Positions 20,373 to 32,765 of a stretch of 64,000 bases of DNA are shown piece after piece. The notes under the pieces were generated by a model. That model did no database searches, was not told the DNA's origin, and was given only the letters and a program-made list of their open reading frames with translations. Each line of letters starts with the position of its first letter. The stretch's first letter is position 1. The position numbers and the translations under genes were made by a program. Source of the stretch: Mesostigma viride (taxonomy: Eukaryota > Streptophyta > Mesostigmatophyceae > Mesostigmatales > Mesostigmataceae); NCBI GenBank assembly GCA_009746045.1, contig RPFO01000065.1:1709424-1773423 (forward strand). The letters are read 5' to 3'.

Positions 20373-23300
20373 ATGGATACCACCACCCCAGAGCGGTGGC
20401 GTTTGGATTCTTACCGCATTATAGTTACAGGCAGTACAAAAGGGATAGGGCTGAAAACTGCGGAGGAATTGCTGTCGTTGCACGGCAGGGTATGCATTAC
20501 GTCCAGATCCCAGGAGGACGTAGACAGGGAGGTTGCCCGACTGCAGCTTTCGTATGGCACCAGTAACGTAATTGGCATTGCATCTGACGTCAGGTGATCT
20601 GGTCCTCTGCTCCGAGCGCGTTAATTATTTTTTTTCAGCTTTCCCGCGGTCATTTTGCCTGCCCGTGCATTTAAATGTAAATGACAAGGTGAGCAGTTGC
20701 TTGCGAATGCTGGTTCCACCCACCTGGAGTACGCAGCACTCAGCAGGGGCGAGAGACGCTGTTGCACTATGTGGAAAAAACGTGGGGCGGTCTGGATTGC
20801 CTGATCAATAATGCTGGCACCAACGTGCGGAAGAAAATTGTCGAGGCTACTGAGGAGGAGTACCGTCTCATAATCCAGACGAATATGGACAGCGTCTACT
20901 ATTTAAGCAAGATGGCTTATCGGTGAGTTTGCCGTGCCGTAGTCGGCACGCGACATGCTCCGTACGTCGGCAGCAACGGGTTGCATCCGACCTGTCGTCG
21001 CGCGGTTGCATCCCACAGTATTCTTTCCGCGGCGGAGACTTTCCCGACCATGATCCATCAAAATCCCAGCTATCCTATACCAGCACCAAATAAGGATGAT
21101 TTGCTCATTAAATTCCAGAATCATATTATCACGGAAAGTTCTTATTCACAATTTACCGTTATAAACACTACGGGGTTTGCAGTTGCTTTAGTCAAGTTCG
21201 ATGTTGTGAATGTAAATGAGAACACATCCTTGCATCCCTCACACGGACATGCGACTGCACCTTTCCGGCCTTCTCCGCTCACTCCCTCACGTGTATTTCT
21301 AGTGACAATCGCCGTTTCCCTTTGTGCTCCCCGTGCTCCCCTGTTCGCCTGATCGCATGCCCACTAGTGAACTTGTACAAACTGATGTTGTCGGTCCTGT
21401 CATGCTGGCCCAGCTTGCTGTCAAATTAACAGTTAGCCATTGTCTGCGGTAATGTTTTGTTGTGCTGCTCCAGGTTGCTCTCCCGCTCCTCCCGTCCCAC
21501 CATCGTGAACGTTGCCTCGGCCGCGGGCGTGAACTCCACGGGTAAGCTGGCGCGCTGGTAAGCTGGCGCACAGGTAAGCTGGCGCACGCGTAAGCTGGCG
21601 CGCAGGTGAGCTGGGGCACGGGGAAATGGGATAAGCTGACTCCTAGGCTTCTCAGTTCTTGTCACATGGACCTGACAAGACCAAATGCAGGAATTGCGCC
21701 CACAAGGGGGGCACGTGCACTACTCTAGCAGAGTGTGCAGATGACAGGTGGCATTTCATGATGATATGACCTCAGTGACCTCACACCGCGAACCGTTCAT
21801 CTCGTTGGCTGCACACTCCTGCTCAGGTGTACGGTAATCATGAATGACGCATGGCGTGTCTTGTGTGTATGCGTTCATGCTCGTTCTTGTGTTTGTCAGC
21901 CATGTCCATGCTGTCAAATCAAACCACCACAGCTAGGCAGCCACCTGGCACTGCGTTGCGGCAAATAATTTGTTGCATGGCCTGCCATGCGCAAGTTTGT
22001 GCCTCACTGCTTGCTTGTTTGCAGACACGATCGAAAGGCATGATGATGGGGATGAGCTGCACCATGCATGACAGGGGTGGCTGCCACAGGCAAAAGAGGG
22101 GGTCGCAGGGGCAGTGGGGGTTAAGGGTTGGGGGGTGGGGCTATGGAAACATTAATCCCACCAATTATGCAGCATCGCCACATCTCGCGTGATGGGATGA
22201 AGACAATGGGGATGGGGGCAGAGGGGGGAAGACAGCGGAAATGCTTTCGCCAACGTGCACATACCTGCCTTCCTCCATGGCAGGTCACCATCGCTCCCGG
22301 TTTCAACGCAGCAGCCGCAGATAGGTCTTGGCCGTGCCATGTGGGCGGGTGCGTTGCCCCAGCCTCCTGATACTGTCACACGCAAGCACCCATCCTCCCT
22401 AATGCTGGCACACGCAAGCACCCAGCCGAAACACTGTGTCTAACCGATGGATGTGCACGGCATGTCGCGCTGTCGTGGTATTGCGCCGTCTGCAGGCTCG
22501 GGCGCCATCTACGCCATGTCTAAAGCAGCCATCGTGCAACTGACCAAGTCCCAAGCCTGCGAGTGGGCCAAGGTACTGTTTGCGCGGCGTAGCTGGTTGA
22601 TGGGGACGGGGCGGTGGCCTTGCCAAGCCGACCTAGGAGTGCGCAGACCTCACCCTGGAACCCCTGTTGTATTGTCGGTGTGGGTAGGGTGATGCCGTCA
22701 GCCATGGCTCGCACAGGAAGCATGGGGAAGCAGATGAGCTCGCCTACTGATGAGCTCACCTACTATGCCTGCACCTCTGCATGCTCTTGGTTGGCATGAG
22801 GTGCCCTTCCTTTCCGTCCGCAAGTGATCCGCAACAAAGCCGGAGAGCATGCCTCCCAGGAGCTGACGACTCATGCAACCAGGCGGGCGTGCCTGCACGG
22901 CATGAAAACTTGTCTGCCTGAACTTTTGCCTGCATTGGTTCCTTGAGGGCGTTCATGGCTCGTTCAGCTGTACCGGCCGCTATCTGTTCACAAACTGGCC
23001 CCATCGGTTGACAAACTGGCCCATTCGATTAATCGGTCGACAAACTGGCCCACTCGATTAATCGGTCGACAAACTGGCCCACTCGATTAATCGGTCAACA
23101 AACTGGCCCACTCGATTAATCGGTGGACAAACTGGCCCCATCGATTGATCGGTTGACAAACTGGCCCCATCGATTGATCGGTTGACAAACTGGCCCCATC
23201 GATTGATCGGTTGACAAACTGGCCCGATCGATTAGTCGGTTGACAAACTGGCCCGATCGATTAATCGGTTGACAAACTGGCCCGATCGATTAATCGGTTG

Positions 23301-24652
23301 ACAAACTGGCCCCATCGATTGATCGGTTGACAAACTGGCCCCATCGATTGATCGGTTGACAAACTGGCCCGATCGATTAATCGGTGGACAAACTGGCCCA
23401 CTCGATTGATCGGTTGACAAACTGGCCCCATCGATTGATCGGTTGACAAACTGGCCCGATCGATTAATCGGTGGACAAACTGGCCCACTCGATTGATCGG
23501 TCGACAAACTGGCCCGATCGATTAATGGGTTGACAAACTGGCCCACTCGATTGATCGGTCGACAAACTGGCCCACTCGATTGATCGGTCGACAAACTGGC
23601 CCGATCGATTAATGGGTTGACAAACTGGCCCGATCGATTAATGGGTTGACAAACTGGCCCGATCGATTAGTCGGTTGACAAACTGGTCATCGTCGTGTAG
23701 CCCTCTCTTCTTGATTTGTGCATGTTATGACCTTTTTGCGTCTCGGTACTGCTTTCTTCTTGATTTTGGTAGGGAAGAATGTCTTTGTTTCTTTTGTGTG
23801 TGTGTGTGGGGGGGGGCACATGCAGTGGGATGTGGAATATTGCAGTGGTGAGCTTGGAATCTGACCCATGTTACCTGAATCGTTGGCTGGACCATGCAAA
23901 CCCGCGTGCGACATGGCACCAGGCGGGCATCCGTGTCAACTGTGTGGCGCCCTGGGTGACCAACACGCCCCTGCTGGTCGAGGCAGTGAAGAACAACCCG
24001 CGCGCGCTAGAGAAGGCGTCGGAGCGGACACCGCTGGGCCGGCCGGGGGAACCTGAGGAGGTACGCCTTCACGCTGACATATCACATACTATACATAATA
24101 TACCTGCACTCCCCCTAGGGTCTGGCTCACTCTGGATAGAAAAGACCGGTAGGATTGTGTGCACCCATCCATCCATCCATCCATCCATCCATCCATCCAT
24201 CCATCCATCCATCCATCCATCCATCCATCCATCCATCCATCCATCCATCCATCCATCCATCCATCCATCCATCCATCCATCCATCCATCCATCCATCCAT
24301 CCATCCATCCATCCATCCATCCATCCATCCATCCATCCATCCATCCATCCATCCATCCATCCATCCATCCATCCATCCATCCATCCATCCATCCATCCAT
24401 CCATCCATCCATCCATCCATCCATCCATCCATCCATCCATCCATCCATCCATCCATCCATCCATCCATCCATCCATCCATCCATCCATCCATCCATCCAT
24501 CCATCCATCCATCCATCCATCCATCCATCCATCCATCCATCCATCCATCCATCCATCCATCCATCCATCCATCCATCCATCCATCCATCCATCCATCCAT
24601 CCATCCATCCATCCATCCATCCATCCATCCATCCATCCATCCATCCATCCAT

Positions 24653-24688
<36 letters not shown>

Positions 24689-26237
24689 CCATCCATCCAT
24701 CCATCCATCCATCCATCCATCCATCCATCCATCCATGGGGGTCAATGCTCTGTGACTCCTCAACGGGAGCACGAGTTTAATTAATTAATTAGTACATGCA
24801 CTACCTTTCAACGCTATACTATGCAATTTAAGCATCCCGTTATAAGCGTTTATATACTCTAACATTTATGCATCTTGTTATAAGCGGCCGCTGTTGAACC
24901 CAAGGAGGTATGTTAAGTTAATATGTGAAGTAATAATGCCTTGATGCATAAGTTTGATTCATATGTTCAAGGTACTTCTGCGTGTGGAGTAGATATGTTG
25001 AAGCCATGTACTTGAGCAATTCATGCACGCTCACTACATATCAGTACACGGTCACAGGCTTGGCGTCACAAGGAAGGAGGTGGGTGCCACAAGTATCCGG
25101 CCTCCGTACCAGTCGTGTTGCCAGGTCGATGAGAACGAGATTGAAATGGACAAGGGATTGCATCCGCCATCCTACTTGTAAATCTAGTTACTATGTGCCC
25201 GCACCTTCTAGAGCAGGCATGCTGAGAGCAGACCAAGGCGCCCGGACCTAAATGATTCGCCTGGCTGTCCTTTGTTTCTGCCTTGCGTCCATGCGGTCGA
25301 GGAGGTACCATTGTTGTGAATCAGGTAACCAGCGCAGGCCTGAAAGCTGGAAGATTGAAATTGTGGGGTATTTGTCGCGTTGGCTAGTGATTGTCATTCG
25401 CTTGTTCCTGTCTTGCGGTATAGTTCTGTTGCCTATCCCATAACGTTTCACCTGAGGTATAACCGTAACCCAGCTAACTTATAAGCCCCCTGGGTAGTTC
25501 CAAGTGAATTACACAGTATGAACTACGCGGTCTTGGCGTGCATCATATTGGGGTGAGCCACTGAGTCGGGGCACTGGGGTACGGACCACCTGCGACGAAC
25601 GGGCACATCCCTCGATATAGGCACACATTGTATCCATTGCATCACCGCCACTTTCCCTTTGTGGACGCCACCCTTTGCTTGTCCCTATGGTATCCGTTTG
25701 CTTGTTTGTCCGTGATGACATGGTTGCGCAAACATTTGCTTGTTTGTCCACGCGCACATGGTCGCGCAAACCTTTTCATTGCTTGTCATTATTTGCGTGT
25801 GGGGGCTAGCCGGTAGTGTTCCTTGCGTCTCAACATAGCTAAGTTGGTGATAAATGTTGGCCAGGGGAGATCTCGCTATCTCCTTGCCACCTGCGCCGAC
25901 ATAGGCTGCAGGTGCTGTAGTACCCTGCCACTGACAGCAGCATTGGTGCTTAACAATCAAGATCAACACATGCATGCCACTAGCTATGTGTAGTGAATGT
26001 TCTTAACTGAACTCCTAGCAACATGTAAGGTGGCTGATCCTCACGGTTCACGAACCATGCTTGGCGGCATTTTGCACTTTTGCATGTTATTGCTCGTTGT
26101 GCTGCTACCTGCAGATTGCATCCGCCATTGCCTTCTTGACATTGCCAGCGTCAGGGTACATCACCGGGCATACGATCAACGTCGACGGTGGATTGCTGGT
26201 CAATGCCTTCCCTCCACCGGATGTGCCAGCTGCATGA
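20373..26237 (+). CDS. Short-chain dehydrogenase/reductase, tropinone-reductase-like
   Basis: Six exons: 20373-20593, 20737-20922, 21474-21541, 22496-22572, 23923-24060, 26115-26237. They total 813 nt, giving 270 residues, normal for a classical SDR. Every junction has GT-AG ends and matching phase. TGSTKGIG (19-26) is the dinucleotide-binding loop. Arg/Ser after strand 2 (TSRSQEDVD) suggests NADPH. NNAG lies at 98-101, and the tetrad is N123, S151, Y164, K168 (YAMSK). The C-terminus has [10 protein letters not shown] and the usual GYITG...NVDGG ending. It should catalyse NAD(P)H-dependent oxidoreduction of a carbonyl or hydroxyl; the substrate cannot be told. The opening [14 protein letters not shown] matches plant tropinone-reductase-like proteins. 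No organelle signal is obvious. Introns 4 (1,350 bp) and 5 (2,054 bp) are swollen by tandem arrays. The start is the first ATG before the Rossmann fold. Confidence 0.93.
21541..21621 (+). repeat. Five tandem copies of a 5' splice-site unit
   Basis: Starting at the donor of exon 3 (ACGG|GTAAGCTGG), a 16-bp unit GTAAGCTGGCGCGCTG is repeated five times with small changes, the last as GTGAGCTGGGGCACGG. Four copies keep GTAAGC and one GTGAGC, so five usable-looking donors stand 16 bp apart. Confidence 0.85.
22985..23688. repeat. 29-bp minisatellite in intron 4 of the dehydrogenase
   Basis: About 24 copies of GTTGACAAACTGGCCC plus a palindromic CGATCGATTAATCG or CCATCGATTGATCG part. Copies differ at a few positions (GTTG/GTCG/GTGG; GATCGATTAA/CATCGATTGA). 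There are no spacers. Confidence 0.92.
24165..24736. repeat. (CCAT)n microsatellite in intron 5 of the dehydrogenase
   Basis: About 143 tetranucleotide units, interrupted once by CCGT near 24680. The long IHPS/WMDG frames it creates are not genes. Confidence 0.97.
24740..24800 (+). mobile_element. Tail-family-2 3' end
   Basis: TGCTCTGTGACTCCTCAACGG and GGGAGCAC form the family stem-loop, followed by TTTAATTAATTAATTAG. Only the tail is left, directly beside the CCAT array. Confidence 0.65.
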
Positions 26238-26945
26238 TTGGGAACTTTGGAAGGCCAATTGTGCATGCAGGGGACGTCGACCTGTGCACAATCGGCCTAC
26301 AGTTTATGTAGTAGAACGTAAGTACTTGCGTGTGATGCTCTAGAGGCATGGTACGGAGTACCAAGCTCTACAATCTCATTATAATAGCACAAATTTTGAA
26401 ATTAAACAAAGAAATTGTCTATCTGCATCGTGACCATTGCACCCCAACCCTAGCCATGCACTAGGTGGGGGCTACAGCTTAGGATGGGCCCGAAACCCTA
26501 TAAACAGTTTAGACCCTATAAACAGTTTGGCTGGCGAATTTCGATGATATGCACGATGTACTCTGATACATGTTCACCAGTTGTGTTCAAATGCTTGCAC
26601 GGTAATTAGTAGAACTTAGTAGAATCGAATCACATGAGTAGTAAGATTCTTTAAGATCGTGAGCCTGGATTGGTCGGACCCCAATCTTAAACGTGTGGGG
26701 GGGGTGTATTCTTGCATCCGATGCGTCTTTTCAATACGCATCCGCAGCTACGGCTTATTAGATAACGAAATACTGTCGCCACCATCACTCAGGCAAAACG
26801 CAGCCTCGACAAACAAATCGACCTAACTCTACACATCAGGTCAACCGCAACTCTTGCGATCGAATGGTCTCGCGCTGATCCCAACTATCCCACCCGGCCG
26901 GTTTACCTCACAATTAAATCAACGCAATGCTCCACGTGGCAGCCA
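26238..26945. other. 3' flank of the dehydrogenase, no gene seen
   Basis: AT-rich sequence. CCTATAAACAGTTT occurs twice at about 26496-26530. No coding potential recognised. Confidence 0.5.
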
Positions 26946-27334
26946 ACGAGCAACGAGCTACGAGCCACGAGCCACGAGCCACGAGCCACGAGCCACGAGC
27001 CACGAGCCACGAGCCACGAGCCACGAGCCATGAGCCATGAGCCACGAGCCACGAGCCACGATATATCGAGCCACGAGCCACGAGCCACGAGCCACGAGCC
27101 ACGAGCCACGAGCCACGAGCCGGCCACGAGCCACGGGCCGCGAGCCACGAGCCACGAGCCACGAGCCACGAGCCACGAGCCACGAGCCACGAGCCACGAG
27201 CCACGAGCCACGAGCCACGAGCCACGAGCCACGAGCCACGAGCCACGAGCCACGAGCCACGAGCCACGAGCCACGAGCCACGAGCCACGAGCCACGAGCC
27301 ACAAGCCACGAGCCACGAGCCACGAGCCACGAGG
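26946..27334. repeat. 7-bp minisatellite (CCACGAG)n
   Basis: About 54 units, with variants (CCATGAG, CCACGGG, CCACAAG) and one break, GATATATCGAG, near 27059-27069. The 7-bp period makes all six frames long and open, so these frames are not genes. Confidence 0.95.
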
Positions 27335-28795
27335 TAGCCATGCATGGCTGATGGCGGAGCTCATATAGCTTTCACCTGCGTTTGGGCACCCAATTTGGCC
27401 GTGTATATAATAATTGATTGCTTCGTCTTTCTAAGACGCACACACTGATATATTTTCTGAAGCTACCACGCAATATTATGACGAGCAAAAGCTCGTCTGC
27501 GCAACGCAGCCTGGCAGCTGCGATGAGCCAAGAAAATACGCCTGCAGCTCCCGGGCTGTAGCTCCGCCCGGCCTAGCAGGCAGCGGTGACACGTACTACT
27601 CAAGCGTTAGTACGTAGTTCACTCGGCTCCACCTGCGGCCTAGCTAGCGCCCTCGGCATATCGCCTGATCCCAAACACAGTCGCCCAAGTACACCACCGC
27701 GCCCAGCAGAACCGCGCTTTCGGCCCCAACCCTTCTTCAATGTCGACGAACACGACTGGACCAACATGTCCCCGAGCACTGCCCGGCCTGCACTGCATCT
27801 TCAATGGGGACTATGACTCGCTTTATGAGCTATTCCTCCATCTCGATCCACTGCATTAACCGCCTCGATCATCATGCCGGATGGCACCAACTGCCCCAAC
27901 ACCTTGGTTCTCCATCACCAAGGTGACAGTGTGGCACCCCCCCCGGCCCCAACTCGATCAGCACATCATTCTCTACATGCTCCCTCATCACGTGCTCTGA
28001 TGGCGCGATCTGGGCGCCTTCCATTTCCGTACCGGCCCACATTCCGCCGCCCTCCTTTAAGGTTAAGGAGGTTAAGGTTAAGGTTAACGAGGCCGGCCTC
28101 GAGTAGCACGTGACCGTCCCCTCGCTGCAGATGTGGCAGCAATTGGCAGCACGCTGGCTGCTGAGCTCCCTCACCTTTCCACCACCGTCACCTCCACCTC
28201 CACCCTCCTCGCCTCCATCTCCACCGCCACTACCGCCTCCACTGGCAGCCGCCATCACCATGCACCTGGCAGCTCCTCGACATGACGACAAGCGCCTCCA
28301 CGACGTATGTACAACGCCATTGAGTGCCCGCAAAACACCGCAGGCCTCACCGCCCAGGCCTGCGGTGAAGGACATTGCCGCCCGGCCAGCACCTGCTGGC
28401 CCAGCCGACAATGCCCCTCCCACCCAGACCTGGGTGGACATGCTGAAGCACCACACCACGTACAGGTCTCCACCGCCTCCACCATCGCCGCACAGCTCAA
28501 GCAACAAACGCTCGACCTCCGCGAGGAGGCCGACAGGCACCAAGCGCAGCCATAATGTCATCGTCAAGCACTTGGACCAGCCGGCAGGTGAGGACTCAGA
28601 TCGAGTCTCTTGCCATAGCGTTTAAGCGCGACATTCTTACCCCCATGGCAACTCACTGGTGATCGAGCTGACGGCGGATGTCGGCTGTCCGCCTGCCCCG
28701 CGCGCGGGGTAAGGCTGGCCGGCCCGGCTCCCGTGCTCCTCACCTTTGATTACTACATGGCAGATAAGCTGTTGCCACAAGAAGCTCTCGAGGAC

Positions 28796-31207
28796 TTAAC
28801 ACTCCGTCTGTGAACTTATAACGGGTGTGGCCCGTAATTTTTCGTAGAATGCAGAATCGCGCCAAATGCGGGCGCCGGAGCGTCGCGCCGAATCTGGAAA
28901 AACGGTTCGATGGGATCCGAGATCCAATGCTGGGCTATTTGAATATATTTTAAATATTTTTTTTGGATAACAAATATTGGTGAATTGCACGTTGCCATCT
29001 GAGGGGGTTTGGCTACAAACGTTAACAAAAAAGGGGTGATGAGATGGTTCTAAATTGGGGTATGATGATAAAGTTGAGGGCACCAAAAACCTCCTAAACC
29101 CAAAAGTACACTACATAATGGACGCTTGGTGAGAAATTCAGCATCAATCATGCACAAGCTTCCAAATATCTAGGCACTCAAACCATTACGGGTGACACCC
29201 GTAATAAGAACTAGAATGCTCCATTCTAGCCTTTGGGTGTGCCATTCATGTGGCATGGCCATCTGTGGTACCATGGCACATCCTCTCATTAGAGGATGAT
29301 ATGGTGATGAAATGGGCACATAGGACATGCTTTTGCACAAGAAATATTTTACTAAAGCTATCAAATGTAGGGCACAATGAGGGTTCAACCCATAGGTGCA
29401 CCATGCTATGGGTCAAATGCGCCGTGCATGTGGCATGGCCGTCTAGTATGGTGTCATGGCACATCCTCTCTATTTTGAAATGATATGGTGTTGAAATGGA
29501 CACATAGGATGATGCTATTTTACAAGAAATATGATTACTGAAGCTATCAAATATAGGGCACTTGTTATGAGGGGCCAGCTCATAGCATGCACCATGCTAT
29601 ATAAACAAATGCATAGATAATAACCCACCGCTCGTCGTCCAGCACAACTGTCAATGCATAAGACGGCAACACATGTAAATCCACGACGTGGTGCAAGTCC
29701 ACATTCTGAAAATGTTGAAAAGAAAGGCATCGCCATATCATCATCCTAATCATCGTATGTGCCTGTCTGGCAGGCAAACGCATACGACGCAACAATATAG
29801 CCTGAGAAACTCATGGCCACGTGCATACCATGAATGTCCGGGAACATCGATTAACCGCAAGTATCTTTCGGGCCTTGCGAGGTTTGCCCGCGATACGGTT
29901 AGCATGGCAAGGCACGGCATGCTCCCCAAGGGACCGCACACACACATGCACGGCTGGGGCTGTCGCAAAGCACTGCAGGCAGTAATAGCCTGCCATGGGT
30001 ATTGCATGTTACTACGAGGAATCCACAGCCTCTATATACAAACACGCAAGCGGTTCATGCATTATAATGACAGTTGTGAACTTCCAAGCGCTTAACTTCG
30101 CAAACCATGCCCAAATACCTATTCAATTATCAGAGTTTATGACAAGGTGTTGCTGTTAAGGTAGCACATGAATAGCTAGCATCAGGCAAGATATGTATAC
30201 AAGCATGAATGGACACCCATACCCAGTTCTCTAAACCTCTACCTCGCTTTGGGGGACCGTCTTGCAAGGCTTGCTTGTGACATGGGCAACGTAGCAGCCG
30301 GAACTGTCATGCATCTTAGAGAAAGCACCCACGTTTACGCAACGGGGCGCAGCCGCGCGCAGAGCTTAGCATTATGCAGTAACCTGCCTTGAAGTCACAC
30401 CGGCCATGTGCCGTGATCACATGTGATAAAAACTGGCAGATTTACAAACCAAAAGTTGCCATAAACCTTCTCCCAGCCGGATGCAGGTAATCTTCACACG
30501 CCTCGACACCCGGAATCATGAAGCGCGCACTAGCTACTGAAGGTCCCGTCCTCCACGGGCCACCTTTTCTTGAGCATGAAGTACATAACCTCAGCGACAC
30601 TGCCTGGCCGGGCGAGGTCTTCTCCCACTACGTAAGGTTCGCTACCCATCGCCTCGAGTGAAATCTGAATTCCTTGCTGCTCCTTGCTCCTTCGACCAAG
30701 CAGGACCCTACGTGATAAAGTTGTCTTGATCAATCAATCGCCCAACACGGCCGCCAAAAATCCTGATTTAAAGCCGAGGCTCACAGCCCAACCATCAAGG
30801 ACTGCGGACAGTTCATCGCCAGTGCCAAGATTAGGAGCACCCGAGGATACCTCGGCATACGACATCGCGACCGAAGCAGTCGTGACGAAAAGACAGTCTC
30901 CTTCTGCAGCCGACGTTGCTAGCATTTGCCTGCATCTGCACCGTTGTTGGCATTCGGCGGTCCGATTGCAAGCCCAAGAAAGTCCAAAAAAGCACCTTTT
31001 TCCATGGGGTGGCCACGGAGCATCTGACATGGGGTGGCCGTGAAAATTAGATATTCTTTTAGGCCTTGAAGTCAGCTTTCATCCTATCCAATAAAAAGCG
31101 CATTCTGACAATTAGTTCAATAGTAACCACCAATAGAGTAACCATGCCTCCATTACGGGCCACGCCCGTAATACGGGCCACGCCCGTAATTACAGACGGA
31201 GTGTTAA
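28796..31207. mobile_element. Inverted-repeat DNA transposon nested in the LINE-like element
   Basis: Begins TTAACACTCCGTCTGT (28796) and ends ACAGACGGAGTGTTAA (31207), a 16-bp perfect inverted repeat if TTAA is counted. Inside each end are ATTACGGGCGTGGCCCGTAAT-like palindromes: one copy at the left, two at the right, and a variant near 29185. Compared with copy 1 of the host element, a single TTAA restores exact length (TTAATTC against TCGCTAG). This supports a 4-bp TTAA target duplication (piggyBac-like), though TA (mariner-like) gives the same product. No transposase is recognisable. Minus-strand frames at 30530-30733 and 30734-31030 are not identified and could be captured host sequence. 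Confidence 0.8.
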
Positions 31208-31687
31208 TTCCTACACGCTGCATGGATGACGACTAGTTGACCCTGGTGCAGCAACAACGGCGACGGGAGCTATGGCTGACCTACCTCCAGCTCCGGCAGA
31301 ATGCAGGGGGGAAGCCGGTATACTGGAGGGGGGCGGTCATGCATCCACGTCGACCACAAGCCCTGGCAGGCCAGCCCCCTGCCGGACCTCCAGCAACCCC
31401 AGCTTAGGGAATATATAGCAGTAGTGTAGACTAGTCAGGCTTAGCTTAGCGCCGCGGCACGTGGCCCACGCCTACGCGCATGTGCCTATGATGGGACTCC
31501 CCTCGGGCCACGGATCAATGCGTTAAGAATTTAGCTTAGCGTTGCCTATGCAGAGAGCTACTCAGACAGCTGAGACGCCATGCTCTATCCATTGTTTCGC
31601 CATGATGATCTTCCACCCTATGTCCGCACCTTAGCTGCTGGAATACATAGTGGTGCAGGTGTCCTTTTTGCACCCAGAGCAGGTGTA

Positions 31688-31935
31688 TTCTGAGTTGGCA
31701 CGCCGCAAAGGTGAAAACCATTGGCGTCCAGTGCCGGTCCGCGGAAAACGCGATCTGCAAATGAATCCAGGCCGAAATCGAACTGGGGACCTCTCGCACC
31801 AATTTTTGCTGACTATAGGACGGACGTCTCCGGATCCTAAGGCATCGCCAACTGACACCTACAGTCATCCGCAAAAGTTCTCCTTTCCGGGGAGTGATGC
31901 AAGCCTGTCGGATTTCGTACTAGATCAAATCATTC
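31688..31935 (-). mobile_element. SINE-like element with 11-bp target duplication
   Basis: 248 bp flanked by GAGCAGGTGTA at 31677-31687 and 31936-31946, inside the tail region of copy 2. It is homologous to the larger part of the 397-bp units at 1191-3198. Read on the minus strand it holds GAGGTCCCCAGTTCGATTTC, close to a Pol III B box, with TAGTCAGC about 30 bp before it as a possible A box. The tRNA-like part is internal rather than at the end, so the SINE label is tentative. Confidence 0.75.
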
Positions 31936-32065
31936 GAGCAGGTGTAGTTTACACCCTACCCAGGCATGCAGGAAGTAGCCCAGAATGTATTAAAAGCCAT
32001 ACGCACCTTCTCAGGGATATGTACTACATGTGCTCCCAACAGAGATACGTTCCAACTATTTTAAT

Positions 32066-32765
32066 GCTCCGGCACGTTCCAAGCTCGTCGCCAGCGCCAA
32101 AGAGAACGCGCACTGCCCATAGCCCCATACCCAATGGGACGTTCGTCGATTTGACGCTGGCAACCAGGGTTCTTGCATCCTGGAATGCTCTATGCTCAAC
32201 AAAGAACAATGTGATGAGGCTCTCGGGCACTTGGCATGCTCTCGCAACATTCATCTGCCCATCCGCAGCGACAAGATCGACTGGCCCAACTGGGAACCAC
32301 TGCTTCAGCTACCGGTGGAGTACTTGCGGGCTACCATCCAATGCAGCTACCTGCACGGTGACCGGACCATGCAGGACATCCATGAGGTGAATCTCGGGGG
32401 CGGCCTCAAGATTCACCAGCACGTACGCCATGCAGCTAGCCGATGGGCAGCCCTCGGAAATCTTGCAGGCCTGCATTCTCCAAGAGCGCCTTCCCCAGGC
32501 CGGACACCATCCCAGCTGTAGTGAAGGAGCATGCAGCTGGCGCTGATTGCTGGGCAGCTCGCAGCCTTGACTGCGCCTGACTGCCAGCTCAACACCATCA
32601 CTGCCAAGGTCATGCAACAATATTGAAGCCAAAGTCGCACACAAGGTCCAGCCCCAGTTTACCGCCACGCAAGAGCACATTGCCGCCCAGGTTTCTGAGG
32701 CCACTGCCACTGTGAACGCCTGCCTCAACCGGGTGGAAGGCAAAGTTGGCCACCTGGCATTGTGA
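32066..32765 (+). pseudogene. Second ORF1-like relic
   Basis: A 109-residue frame (32192-32521) contains KIDWPNWEPLLQLPVEYLRA. It resembles in layout the DHNWTNMSPASALHGILFGD segment of the 1.95-kb elements: W-x-N, then about 8 residues, then an aromatic/Leu helix. It then breaks. It probably belongs to a diverged retroelement. It is not a known cellular protein to me. Confidence 0.4.

Larger units (their letters stand above)
27415..32065 (+). mobile_element. Non-autonomous LINE-like element, copy 2, with two nested insertions
   Basis: 5' end CTTCGTCTTTCTAAGACG near 27421, ORF1-like remnants at 27586-28620 (DEHDWTNMSPSTARPALHL, then a proline-rich linker), C-terminal remnants near 31240-31400, and tail-family-1 sequence to about 32060. 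Removing the transposon (28796-31207) and the SINE-like insertion (31688-31946) leaves about 1.97 kb, matching copy 1 at 13475-15425. Frames are broken. Confidence 0.8.

Noticed and set aside
22985-23688. CRISPR-like array
   Set aside because: The 29-bp units are contiguous with no spacers, in a eukaryotic intron; this is a minisatellite.
24069-24784. IHPS and MDGW repeat proteins
   Set aside because: Products of a CCAT microsatellite within an intron of the dehydrogenase.
26903-27368. ARGSWLV repeat proteins, about 150 residues
   Set aside because: Created by the 7-bp CCACGAG array, open in all frames.
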